Shown: in pieces, positions 1 to 18,587 of the stretch | Layout: every line of letters begins with the position of its first letter | How positions within the stretch are numbered: position 1 is the first letter of the stretch | NCBI GenBank assembly: GCA_009760855.2 | Contig: WPIO01000013.1 | Coordinates: forward strand, 5,604,001 to 5,668,000 | Direction of reading: 5' to 3' | Length of the DNA stretch: 64,000 bases | From: Cristatella mucedo | Taxonomy: Eukaryota > Bryozoa > Phylactolaemata > Cristatellidae | Notes under the pieces: generated by a model | What the model saw: the letters and a program-made list of their open reading frames with translations, nothing else | Told to the model about the DNA's origin: nothing | Databases searched by the model: none | Translations under genes and position numbers: made by a program

Positions 1-63
1 CACGGCTGTGATATGCCTTCCAACATGGCGCCCATCGCTAGCCGCTTTTGCTGTCGGCCACAG

Positions 64-5948
<5,885 letters not shown>

Positions 5949-7190
5949 TTAGACCCGGAAGCCTCCGAGGCAGCGGCCCCGCATCCTTCGGCTGCCAGAG
6001 CCCAGTGGGCTGAAGAACATATTCGTCTCGGTGCGCCTCGGAGCGGTGCACGGTTGCCGGTGCGCAGTGCGCGGAGCACCGAGACGAATGGCGAGCGAGC
6101 TTTTCGAGGCCGTGAGGAATAGTGAGGCACGGTGACTCTGGTCGCCCCAGCTGGGCTGCTGCGTTTTTATACGATGAGACACGTGAATCTTGAAATATAC
6201 CACGCTCTCCGGTACTACTGCAAGCAGTGGGGCTGCAGCCGTCACGCAGCCGACCTTCATGCTGCTCCACCTGCTGCTGCTGCTGCTGCTGCTGCATAAT
6301 GCACGATGGCAGCGGCGGCGGCGCTCATTTATGCGACCTGCGCTGCTGCCCGCTAAGTAATCAAGAGCTGGCGCTGGCTAGCCACTGGGCAGCAGCTGTT
6401 TGCCGCGGGCAAGCTAATGAAAACGTTCCATTCAGCCGCTCCGCTCGCAGGCCTTTGTATAGCCTCTGCTAATAAGCTGAAATAGCAGGGTCGCTGCAGC
6501 AACCCGTGTGGACCGACCCCTATAATTTTAACTAGCCCCCTCCCCTCCATCGTGCCGCCGCAGGCTGCTTATCCGAAAAGAGCGCACTTAGCGCACTTGC
6601 GGTGCATTGAAAGCATCGCGCACGCAAGAATGAGGACCGTGAATGGGCTACATATCATGTAAGTTTAAGGCTGTGTGCTTCGGCCGTGCTCGGCCGGGAG
6701 CCTTTCATTTCCTGTCGGCACCGAGGGCATAGCCACTGTTGAAGCGCCGCGGCCCTCAATGCCAGTCATCGAGCCGCATCGACACTGCCGAGCCTGCACC
6801 ACCGGCGCCTGTGATCGCCGGTCAGCACCGGATGCTGCCCGGACGACCTCGTTGCAGCGGCGGCCATGGCAGGCACATGTCCAAGTGTGTGGAAGCAGCT
6901 CGTGCCCCTGCCCGGCATGCGACTCATTCGCGCTAGCTGGCACTGTCGCTGCAGGCTGTTGGTCGCACTGAGCGAAAGTCTGCTCTTTCGTAGATTGTTC
7001 ACTATTTGTTCGTGAAAAAAGTGCGTGGCTGTCTTTTGCTGACCAGCGTCTTCGGAGCGTAGAATGTACACCCCGAGTTTCGCCGTGCTTCTACTCAAAT
7101 TTGCCCTCGTGGTAACGTGTCGCACTGGCCTTCCCGCTTGGGCTGAAAATGTTCACGGGCTTGTGGAAACGCCTCAGCTGGACTATATTC
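5949..7190. other. DNAAF5 3' flank and intergenic DNA
   Basis: GC-rich and contains the probable 3' UTR. A strong hairpin lies at 6021-6089 and a short (CTG)n at 6271-6294. No AATAAA is obvious close to the stop, so the transcript end is not placed. The ORFs here lack recognisable domains. Confidence 0.5.
6021..6089 (+). other. Perfect 14-bp inverted repeat in the DNAAF5 3' flank
   Basis: ATTCGTCTCGGTGC at 6021-6034 is the exact reverse complement of 6076-6089. The 41-base loop is GC-rich. It begins 73 bases after the DNAAF5 stop codon. Confidence 0.85.
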
Positions 7191-7194
7191 TAGT

Positions 7195-7415
7195 ATATTC
7201 TAGTCTTTTCGTTTAACGCATCCTGCCACTAACCGTACTTGCATGCTGACCCTGTGCATGTCACCTCTAAACGTGTCATTCTTGTTATTGAGCATGCTCC
7301 CACTAACCATTGGATCGTGCTTCCTTTGCTGCAAATGTAAAGTGCCTAGAAAGAGATTTGAGTTCTCTGAGGGTGCTATATCAAAAGTATTATTATTATT
7401 ATTATTATTATAACA
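7195..7415 (+). mobile_element. LINE-A 3' tail
   Basis: Matches the 3' UTR of LINE-A copies elsewhere: GCCACTAACCGTACTTGCAT, GACCCTGTGCATGTCACC, AAATGTAAAGTGCCTAGAAA, then the (TTA)n end. Confidence 0.88.
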
Positions 7416-7589
7416 GATGCAAGGCTTTGGGTGAGCGCCCTGTCACGAAATCCGTAGCATATCCGGTATAATCAGCTGGGTCACCTCACGTGATGAAACT
7501 CATCTTGGGTGATAAAACTTGGGTGTAAAACTTTAGCTGCTCCACTTTGCCATTATGCATCAGCTGCACGTTGGAGGCTGAGCAAAATA

Positions 7590-7860
7590 CTACTACATTT
7601 GTACCGTGCCCCCAGAGAACTGAAATCTTTTTCTAGGCACATTACATATGCTGTAAAGGAAGCATAATCAGTGGTAGTGGTAATCATGGTCAGTGGTAGC
7701 ATGCACAACGTCAACAAGCATAGCATGGTTTTAGGTGACATGCACAGGGTTGGCATGCAAATATGGTTTTCGGCAGCATGCACGGTGTCCGCACGCATAA
7801 GCACGCAAAGGATGAATCACACTGATCCACTAAATGCCGTGATAAATAGAAAGAAAGCTA
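7590..7860 (-). mobile_element. LINE-A 3' tail plus last codons, inverted
   Basis: The reverse complement carries the final codons FLFITAFSGS, the stop and the same 3' UTR as the copy at 7195. The two copies face each other tail to tail. Confidence 0.85.
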
Positions 7861-8256
7861 ACTCCGGCGCTTTTGGTTGTGAGTCCCGATCGAGCAATTC
7901 ACGTGACCGGGCGAGCAGGGGGAAGGGCACCTGTGCACACTGTGTGTAAACTTGGTGACGTCTTATCGTGAGGCACCTCCACTTCAGGATGCCCTTTCGG
8001 ACCAAATGCCTCCCAGCAGCAGCAGCTGCTGCTGCTCTGGCCAAGCGATTCCAGTTGACCCTGAAGCTCAGGGTCACGAATGGACTCCACAAACCACTGG
8101 GCGATCGTGACCAATAGGCGATCGTGGCCACTGGGCGATCGAGGCCGCGATGTTCAGGGAGGCGAGTGGCAAGGGTGTTTTGAGGCATGCACGTTGGCAA
8201 GCGCAGGCAACAAACGTCCAGACTAAGATCATGGAGCTCTCGGAAAGCGAATCAAC

Positions 8257-8262
8257 TTTATT
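8257..8262 (-). promoter_or_regulatory. Candidate poly(A) signal for VWA3A
   Basis: AATAAA on the minus strand, about 310 bases beyond the stop of the tentative last exon at 8569-8672. It would fit that exon better than the 9590 stop, which is 1.3 kb away. Confidence 0.35.
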
Positions 8263-8568
8263 GATGCAAAATAAAACTGGACATTTGGATGGCTGCTCCA
8301 TTGCATATATAGGCAAGCGAGGCAAGACTTGAGTCTAATTTGAAAGCTATCGTGCCTTAGTAAGTTCGAGCCATGGCCTGCTGAAAGTGGAAGAGAGAGA
8401 GGGGGAGAGAGAGAGAGCAAGTGCGATGAAGTCTCGCTACACGACTGCATGCTCTGCCGCCTGACTAGGCGGCCGAGAAGTAGCAGCCTGTGAGTGGCTG
8501 TGACCCTGGAATGCAAAGTGCAAAGCGAATTCGAGGCCCAGTCGGGTCCCACCGGATTTCACCACGGC

Positions 8569-8672
8569 TTAACACTTGGACTCGGTAGTTCTGGGGCAAA
8601 CGGGCCGGCATTCACTTGCAACAATCAACGGCCTCTCGATTTCGTCGGCATAGTCGTCGGCGTCTGCGGTAC
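8569..8672 (-). CDS. VWA3A: VWA3A tentative alternative last exon
   Basis: If the penultimate exon uses donor G|GTAAAG near 9605 instead of reading to the stop at 9590, an acceptor CTCAAG ending at 8673 gives GKG-TADADDYADEIERPL... and TAA at 8569-8571. The phases fit and an AATAAA lies 310 bases on. No homology supports the peptide, so this is a guess from signals. Confidence 0.3.
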
Positions 8673-11600
8673 CTTGAGTGCAGCAGGCGAAGAATAAATA
8701 CTTCATTATCAAATGCGTAGCATTTGGCTGGCGCCACGACCAAGTCCAACTTCTGTCATATTTAAAAAAATGACCCTTCGAGATTGCGAGTCAGAAATGG
8801 TGGCAATGTAGACCTCAGTTCAAAGCAGTGATCTGGCATGGCTTCAAGAGGCTGGGCTTAGCACCTCCGAAGGTCGAATGACTAAAAATGAAAAAAGTGT
8901 TGATAGAACTCGTCAGCTGGTGATGGAGCACACGCTGAAGCCAACAGCGACAACAGTGGGTAAGATGAAAGTTCTCACAGGATGGCAGTATTACGAGAGA
9001 TACAGTGCACATCCATTTCGGAGAAAATGCTAAATATTTTTTTGAAAATGGGCAGTTTTTTTAGTGAAATATTGACTCCTTTTAATCGGACAGATTTTTC
9101 AGTACCGTCCAGTGACAAGGACCTCTTTCATGAGTACATCTGACCTCTTTCATGAGTACATCTGTTCCAGAACATTGTGTAAGCAGGAGTTAACCAAGGT
9201 GTAAGCAGGAATCAAAATCTGAATGATCTCGAAAGGCTAAAACGGGCAAACGGTGGGTTCGAAGCCGGAAGTACGTCAGCGGATTCCAAAGATCGAATGC
9301 ATCCAGAGATCGTATGGCATTGCAAGGTGCCGAGGAATGGCTTGCTAGTTTGGGTTGCGAGAACACACGTGCATACAAAGGTGCGCAAGCATGCACGCAA
9401 GTTCTCATGTTGAAAACTAGCTTCTATGTGAGCACATTGAAATTAAAAGATAAGTTCTCTTTTCCCTGCAAGAATGAAGAAGAAAAAACTTTTACTCGAG
9501 CCAAGCTTCTAGCTTGGCAGTGCAATGCAGCAGCTACAGAACTTCACTGCCTGCTAGACAAGCTAAGCAAGAGTCATCAGTCAGTAGCGTCAGCACCGAA
9601 TGCAGTCTTTACCTTTCCCGACGGCATTTTCATCGGTGCCCGACTTTCTGTCATTGTAGCGCATCCTAAAGGCTTTCACGTGTGTGAGGAATTTTCGAGC
9701 TAATGCTATTTCTGAGGCGAGCCTCCTCAGGTCATCGCCCTCAAACTCCGGTATCCGGACATTCTGCAAAAAGAGAAACCTTGAGACCACGCGACTATCA
9801 TAAATGACGCCATTCATTTTAGGACAGACACTGGAAACGTCACGACAGCCCCTCCCACAATCTATTCAATGGTTCATGCAAACACGATTTATATTCAAAT
9901 GGCCTGCAAAAGACAGTCGGCAAACCAGGTAAATACAAACGCACACAATGCACGCACCACAAGTACACACACACACTCACAATATGCACACGACGTTACT
10001 GGTGCACAAGACAGCAACGTGGTTTTCAAAGGTGCCCAGAGCAAGCTGAGAAGTTGTAAGACCTTGTCCCCCCCCCCCCTCTCTCGCCCTCGGCACAGCA
10101 ACGGCAGCAGCAACGCTTGTTCGATCCTTACCTCGTCGGAGAAGCCCTCGGTCAGGATACGGTGCGCAAACAGGTCGGCGTCGAAATCGCCCTGGCACCG
10201 ATGGTAGCGTCCGTTGGTCTCTGCAGCCAGCAGCTTCAAGAACTCGTTGGCCGTCTTGTCGGTGCAGTTGAAGGATATCGTGTTCACGACGAGACGTCGC
10301 TCCTCGTTCATCTTTGCCACTTCCTTCAGTATGAACTGCGTGCTGTAGTCCGGTTTACCGTCGCTCAGAAGATAGATGGCGCTGACTTCCTTGTCCTCAA
10401 AGGCAGCCTGGGAAGGGAGAAGAGGATCAGATATGCTTCGTGCACGATCGCTCTTGAGGAGGGGGAGGGGCCGGCTTTCAGCAGATCTGACTCTCGGCCA
10501 TACGACGGGTGCCCAACCGGATGGGGAGCCTCGAGGTGAGCTTCGCGAACAGAAAAAACAAAGCCCGCTAACCCTAAATACACCCGCCAGGTCTCCCATC
10601 GCCCTGCCCCCCCCCCGAAGCCATGGAAGCGCAGCTGCCCAGCTTCGACTTCACTTTCCTTCGGGCGGCTCCTTCTCAAGCTCGTCGCCTCACTCTGCAT
10701 CTGCGAGTAAACCCACGGTGGAGTCTGCTCTGCGAATAAACGCCGGGAGGAAAACGACAGGAACCGTGCAGCACTGCTCTAGGCCATTCTTGATCATCCA
10801 GTTGGATAGTGACAACTGGGCGACGGTAACAACTGGGCGACGGTCACCCGACGGCCAAGCGTTACATTCCAGACATTCCGGTGGCTACTAGTGTCCAGTT
10901 TCATATGCTCCTGGCAGCATTAATGGTCGTGGAAATTGACTCGGGGAAGGTGAGGGGTAGTGACCGACCTTTGATGGCATCCGATGGCATGCTTCACTGC
11001 TGCAAGCAAAGGTCACAAAGTACGGTGCATAGATGCTGCACAAAGTAGTGGCATGCCAATCCAGTGTCCCTACACTCGTTGCAGCCCCATCTCAATGCAC
11101 GGCTTATTGTGCACAACCTTTTTTACAGCAATGCGAGGCACGGTATTCTTTCACGTTTCTCCTCCAGAAGGAAACCTGCCGCAAGAGCCCATAAGGATCT
11201 TCGACAGAGACCGACCCAGCTCCTTGGAGCAGCCATTTCAGCCTGGCCCATCTTCATCGTTCTATAGTGTCTGCTTATGGTAGTCCAGGATGGATCCGAA
11301 GGATCTATGCTATGAGCATTTTGTCTACCGGCCTCAACGGGTCATAAAGGCATGCCTTTTATGCCAGCATTAGACACGGGTTTCATGGCACACGGTGTCC
11401 AGCAGTGAGCTCCTACCGCATCCTTACCTCTCTTTCCCTCCCCCTCCCCCTCTCTCTATCTCTATCTCTATCTCTATCTCTATCTCTATCTCTATCTCTA
11501 CCTCTACCTCTACCCCTACCCCTACCCCTACCCCTACCCCTACCCCTACCCCTACCCCTACCCCTACCTCTATCTCAATCTCAATCTCTATCACTCTCTT

Positions 11601-12919
11601 CTCGCTTCCCACTCGACTTTCACTCAACCGCTGGGCTGCTTGGCAAACAGTTGGGCATTCCAATCCCAGACGGCTACCGTTGCATCAAGTATTACATCAA
11701 GCCTCAGAAACAACATTACAGTGAGACCATCATACTGACCCTGCTGAGGTCGGCAAGTAAAATTAGCACATCAGTGCCAAGTGGGTTTAGCGCTAGAAGA
11801 GCCACCCTTCAGAGATCGAGCAAGGGTTAGGCATGTCTATCTATGAAGGGCTGCAGCCACAGCCTCCTGCAAGAAGCGTTGCTGGTCTTTGATGCCACTG
11901 CCCCGCACTTGCCCCACCCACCTAACCCACTGGCAATTAACATACTGAACCACCATTGCTGCTAGCCTTTTCTAGACCAGAGCAGGCAGCTTACGTTGTG
12001 GACAACAATGCAGCACTATCAGATAAGGAAGGCACACAGGAATCGCTATATTTTTTCTGCTTTTAGCCTGAAAGCAATCTCAGCCAGATTAGCTTTAAGT
12101 CACGGACTAAGGTATGCAACAATGTGCCGTGGCACAGAAATGAACCTCAGCTCTGTTTAAAGAGATCCGACATAGATTAAGTCAACCCGTCTTCTACTAA
12201 CGATTAGACTGAATTATTATTTTAACGAGCAAGAAGTTAATAACTATGATCACTCGAGTGTTAGAACAGAGACCGTTGCCCATCCATTGCTCACTGACAT
12301 CCAATGGCGGACTAGAGGAGCTGAATGAGTGGGAGATGACTGAGCAGCTCGCATGTCTAAAAAGACAACTCAACTAATGCCATGGCCCGGGTGCCAAGAA
12401 GCAAGTACCTTACAAGCTGTGCTCTCGAGTACAGCTGATCACTAGTTATGCTGCCGTAAGCTGGACCAACATGAATGACAATCACTGTAGCCGAAATGGC
12501 TACATCAGCAAAATATGGCCCAACAGAAGCAAAAAATGCCCTTTATTGAGAAAAAACCACTGTGCTGAAAAACGTTCAATGATTTACCTACTTGAGACAA
12601 TCAATAAGAGCCTTACAGTCATACTCTTTTTGGAAGCATACTATCACATGATTATAAAAGAGTACCTTCCATATATCCCATCCAGCCCACTCACCTGCAT
12701 GGCCTCCAAAGTGCATGTATTGCCACCAGCTTGCAGCTCGGACGCCCACCGGACGGCATCGTGACAGTTCTCTTCTGTTGCATCAGCAAGACAAGTCATC
12801 CACCTATTCACAGTCTGGGAGAAGCTGATCAGGTTGAACCTGGATGAAAAAGACCTCAGTAACAAGATATGTCACATGCATGATAAGTGTGAGCAGGCAT
12901 GCTTGCACGCGTGCACACA

Positions 12920-12956
<37 letters not shown>

Positions 12957-15900
12957 GCACGCACACACACATACACACACACACACATCCCACACGCGTG
13001 TGCACACAAGTACACTCATCCATGCATATGCACACATAATGCGCACATATTCGGCAGCATATATGGGCAACCAAAGCATACAGTAAACTATCCTATACTA
13101 TATATAATACTATATAATACTATAGTAAACTATCCACGAATTAATCATCTAGGATATAGATAATCTTCAATACAATGGCAATGCAAAAGCCATCGTAGCA
13201 GCAGTTGTCAGTTACAGTTATTGCAGCACAGCAAATGTGGTCCAAGAGCAGCACAGAGTACCACAAAGATGAGCTATCCTACCCTTTTAAGGAACGTCAG
13301 ACATTCAGAAAAACTATAAAGGAAAAAAGATGCATTGAATTATCAAATAGCGATTGTGCATAACAATATGTCAGTTACACTTTTTAATCAAAGTATCAGG
13401 TGATAAGCCCATATTTTCCACATCATCAGTGCTCAGCAGTTCACTATAGCAAATCCAGCTGAATTTATGAAGACAAATTGGAAAGCTCCCATCGTAATAG
13501 TTCTTGTCTCGGAGGTGGTGGGTGAACTCCCAAGATCAGCTAGAAACAACCTGTCTCTCCTAGCAAGTGCTACGATGACCCGTGAATTGCTGTAATAGTG
13601 CTAGCTAGATAAATATAGCTGTCGGCTCTATCATCTTAGGATAATCATAAGGTAAACCCGATTCCTTACAGAAACTAATCCTTCACTACAGCTATGTAGG
13701 GCCAACATCAAAGCTCTCTTTGAGGCAAAACCATTTGTAGGAAACAAATAATCTATTTGCCCATTCTTCCTGGTATACCTCACCATGCATTTTATACATT
13801 GCCGCTCCTACTGCACGAAAGATGACCCACTCAGTCATTATGTAGCCAGAGGTACCAAAGTCATTATATGACTGTGAACCGTATATGCTATATATCTTGC
13901 TACCTTACGTGCATATTGCATAATCTGTTGAAAAAAGCAAACACGACTTTTCATTTTGCTTTACTTGTAGGTGTCGGATATAAGGAGCCTACTTCAATCG
14001 CAATAAACCTTGTGATGCATTTGCTATGTCTTTAAGCAGTTTTTACGATTGAGAGAGACTGGCAGGCAGACAGAGTTAGCTTGAGCAAGAGCATGCAAAC
14101 TTGGCACCTTAAGTTATCAGCACAACGTTACGAGATTAATAAGTATGGAGGCAAAGCAGTTGCAATCAGCAGTGCATTTCCCTACTTTGACGGAAACAGC
14201 AGCTACTTCGCTTTACAAAATACGAGCTCCCAGCTCTTGTCACCTGCTTAAACCTTTCCAACGGACAGGCACGTATGCAAATCACTTAGGCTTTTAGGTC
14301 AGTGTTAAACCATCGAGAGCAAACTAACCACCAAGTACAATCTCGTCGTTCCCCGGTCTCATCCGGCTGGCTCTTCTCCTTTATGAAGCAGTATGCCTCG
14401 ATGTCTTCGAAGTAGCATGTGTGTCTGCCTGTGTACAGTAAGGCGTCTTTAACCTCTCCAGAAAGAGTCTTGCTTTGCCTTCACTCATTACAGTGGACTT
14501 TGCACTGTCCACACATCCCAAACTCCCAAGTTTTATATACCGTATTTTTACGAGCACAAGTCACACCCAAGTAAAAGTCGCACCCTAAATTTATGGACAC
14601 AATTTTTTTAAAAGCTTTTATTAAAAATATTATTACTTAATATAAAGCTCATTTTGTATTAATATAAGTTTGCTTTAATCATCACAGCAAGAAACTCGTC
14701 ATCAGTATCACTGCTAACATCTTCATAGTCTTCTGCAACATTGTCAATGTCTAAATCGTCACTTTCCTCGTAGATTTCACCATCTTTTGTTCCATCCAGC
14801 ACGTTTGAAATTCCTGTCTTCTCGAACGACTTCAAAAAGACTTCTGTTTTGATGCTCTCCGAAGCATGTAAAACTCATTCACAAACATGTTTGATACTGG
14901 CTCTTCTAATTCTTCTTGCGGGTGTCAAATATTGACTTGCAGTGTACAAGTCGCAGGTTTTTTTTTCGAAAAAAAAAATGAAAAAAGTGCTACCTATACT
15001 CGGACAGAAAAAATGGTAGGTCTAAGGTTTTGACATGAAGCATCACCCTCTCACAATGGGGACCCCTATTTCACGATTTTATTTTAGAAAAATAAGAATC
15101 GATGCATGGCCATGTCAATGCATCCAATCGTCTCCCTCGTACATGCAGCCATCTCTATTTCAGTCAACGGTGAGTGCATAGGTAGAAAATGTTCATTGTA
15201 TGCCTACTCTCACTCTTCTTTTGTGGCTGCACTTACCTGGCCTTGAGAGGAAATAGCTGATCCCAGACCAGCGAGGCCAACTCTTTGCGAAGCTCCACCA
15301 TATGTGGTAGCATGGAGCCGGAAACGTCCACCAGTACAGCACATTTCTGATCCACCACAGCACCGAAAATACGCCGGCTGCCTAAGATCGAAAACATTGC
15401 TATACTGTTTAATCTGTTACGTTTGCTCGGCCTCTGCCTTAGCTACTGACGCCCAGGCCGCTGCAGCGCACCACACCACTCGTGGCAGTTACCCCTCTTG
15501 CCTGCGTAAGTCGAGCAGCTGCTGGTCGCCGAGCATGGCCAGCACGTAAGACATATGACTCCACCTCGATGGCATCCAGTTTGCAATTTGATCACAGACG
15601 TGCGCTCATGCAGTTGCTTTGCAGCAGTAGCTATGGCTCGAGCACATGGCTCGGCGGTTCACTGGCTTTAAGCACTGTGCTCGGGGTGAGACAGAATCAA
15701 GTCTCATATGGTAACGCACCCAAGTCCAGAAAGTCAGGCACTCCACGATCGCTTCGCCTCGAGGCAAAATCGCTCTGCTCCGAATCCCATCATTGCAGAC
15801 GGCCTTTAGTTGGTCTGCATTTTTAAATTGCCACATCCTAGACTCGTATGGCAAACACTACGAGCACCGAGTGCTAGGTCACTTCGAGGTGAACAATGCG

Positions 15901-18404
15901 AGGTCAACACGGAAGGGTGTCAAAGAAGGCAGATCACCCGACTGGTTTTTGGACTTCTGCGAAACTTCAACTTGGGCACTTGCATTTAGGAGTCAAGTGG
16001 CCATCGGCATGGAATCTCAACAAGATTACATTCACCAAAGTCTCACAAGCAGTTCCCATGTAATGGTCTGAATAACTCTCTAGCTCTTCGGTGAATTTTC
16101 TCCTGAGTTTTTATATTTCCCTTCTACCATAATAAGGGGGCTTTGGCCCCTCGGAAGGCCACGAGGCAAGGGATGTACCCTAGGCAAGCTACCCAAGTCT
16201 TCCCACTCTAACCCCCATTTCTCTAGCAGATGAGACATAAACAATAGTCTTTAGATGAGGCAGAATAAACCTGTTTGGTGGCTCATCTATGGATGCAACT
16301 GAGGACTCTTCAAACGAGGATAATCGTTTCTTTGAAGATGGCGCATAAAAGGTTTCCTGAAGAGCGCCTTTGGTGCAAGGCTACAGGCTCTACGAAAACG
16401 ACACTTCAAATTCTTTTTAGGGCAGCGCCTCTCAGAGCGCTGGCGCCTTCGGCGCTAAGCGCTGCATCTAAAGAACTGCTCCAGCGCTTAGCGAGGGGAG
16501 GCGTTAGGCGAGGTGTTAGGCAAAAAGGCCTGTCTTTGAGGCAGTCTCCACGTCTGAGTCCGGCAGCCTTCGAGTGAGCCTCGAGTCTTTCCGGAGTCTT
16601 TCGCGAACTGAAGTGCCAAGCACTCACTCTAAAATCAGCTCTACGAGCAACTACTAACTAGCTAGCATGATGCGCTTCGTGTGGACGCTCACGTTCGAGC
16701 TCTGTGCCGACGAGAGGAAGTCGCCACCGAGTCTCACCATTGAGCCACATTGATTCCAGTTGCTCTAGCTTGACAATGCAGTGCTGCTAGATGACGTAGA
16801 CCTTTCCAATAGGCTGCAAAAGCTCCTCGCCTAAGTGCTCACAACAATGGCTTCTTTTGAATGACTGAAGTCTTTCATAAAGCTTTATTGGGAATAGCAT
16901 TGGCACTGTATATCCATAGTATATGTTTTCTCATCATGGAAGGTTTAAAATAAGGAGACCGTGTCTATAGTACCACTGGCACAATCTCACTGAGTTGCTT
17001 CAAGTAAAGTGAACATGCTTTGGAAGATAGCGCACCTTCTGCCGGTATTCTAAGCTAACAGTGAAGGGAAAATATGCTGTTTGATGTCACACGTATGGTG
17101 ACATCAGGTCATGCCCACTCAAGGTCCCGTTAATAAAATAACAAAAATGTGTATAGCCCCCTGAGAGAACTAAATCTCTGTCTAGCCACTTGACACGTGT
17201 GTAAAGAAAGCACGTGATTACGGTTAGTGATAACATGCAAAGTGTCAGCACAGTTAAAGCAAACGAAGGATTATCCACGCGGAACCAGCAAATGCTGTGA
17301 TGTACAGGTGTGCTTCAGCTGCTTTCTAAATGTTGTCAAGTCAAGGGATGCCATGACGACGTTCGGGAAAGAGTTCCGGGCTTTAAGAGCATAGGAACTA
17401 GAGCCACGGCCTCCAAAGGATTTGAGGTTCGTTCGAGGCACAGCTAAGCAATTTGAGTCAGAAGAGCGGATGGTACGATGCCTAGCCTGATTAGGAAGTA
17501 GTTTGGATAAGTAGGTTTGAGCAAGAGAATGAAGAGACCTAAGAGTGAGTGAAAAGTTCTTGAACTCGATGCACTGCTTGATGGAAAGTCAGTGCAGGTC
17601 TGCTGTGCTCATGACAAACAAGCCTGGATTCAGAGTTTTGCATCAACTGCGAGCAGCTAATTGCATAGGCCGAAAGACCTGTAAGTCCCTCCCCTGAAAA
17701 AAAGTCTTGGCACTGGGCCTGATTTCTACACTGATAATAAAAAAATATCCTAGCACCCTAAGAGTTTATAGCTCTTTCTAAGAACTTCATATTTAAAGTT
17801 TTATTGATCTGCCCTATGACCGCAGTGACCACGAAGACTTTTCATTCCAATACTCGGCAGGCTTGTAAATCAACTGGAATAATTCAGGAATCGTTAAGCC
17901 GGCTAATCATCGCTACGGAATCAATTAGCCCTTTGGTCTTAGCCCAGGGGTAAGGTGCTTGCTCTTCACGACCCAGGTCGTGAGTTCGAGTCCTGTAGTG
18001 GTAGATCCTTTATTGACTGCTGTAAGTGACGGCAATAGCCGTTAAGGCTCTTCTACCTCTATATAATATGAGGCTGTTAAATTGACTTATTATAATATTA
18101 TTTTTTATTATTTTAGCAGCAACATCACCTGCAGCTGGGTAAGCATCTTCAGCACGAGTAAATACCGAAGCAGGCAAGCAGGAGGAACTAAAAGCATGCT
18201 GCAACTGCTCTGGTGTAGTTCTTCTTGCTTAACTAGGTAGCATCCAGATAATGGCTCATACTGCAAACGAGTCTTGTGCTCACATTCACCTCTGGTGAAT
18301 ACCGAATTGGGATTCAGCAAGTCAAGTAGTGAATCAATGCATTTAGGTGCAGCTATATGCATGCCCCCCCCACACAAACACAAAGAGACATGCACTGAGA
18401 CACA

Positions 18405-18501
<97 letters not shown>

Positions 18502-18549
18502 GTGCACAAAAGCACCCATGCTTGCAGGAAGGCATACGAATAGCACGTG

Positions 18550-18587
<38 letters not shown>

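Noticed and set aside
7899-8114. Minus-strand ORF QWFVESIRDPELQGQLE
   Set aside because: Looks mildly protein-like but has a CAG-repeat run and no phase-compatible splice sites to VWA3A.
10117-10891. Plus-strand ORFs over VWA3A exon 21 and its intron
   Set aside because: Shadows of the minus-strand exon; no family resemblance.
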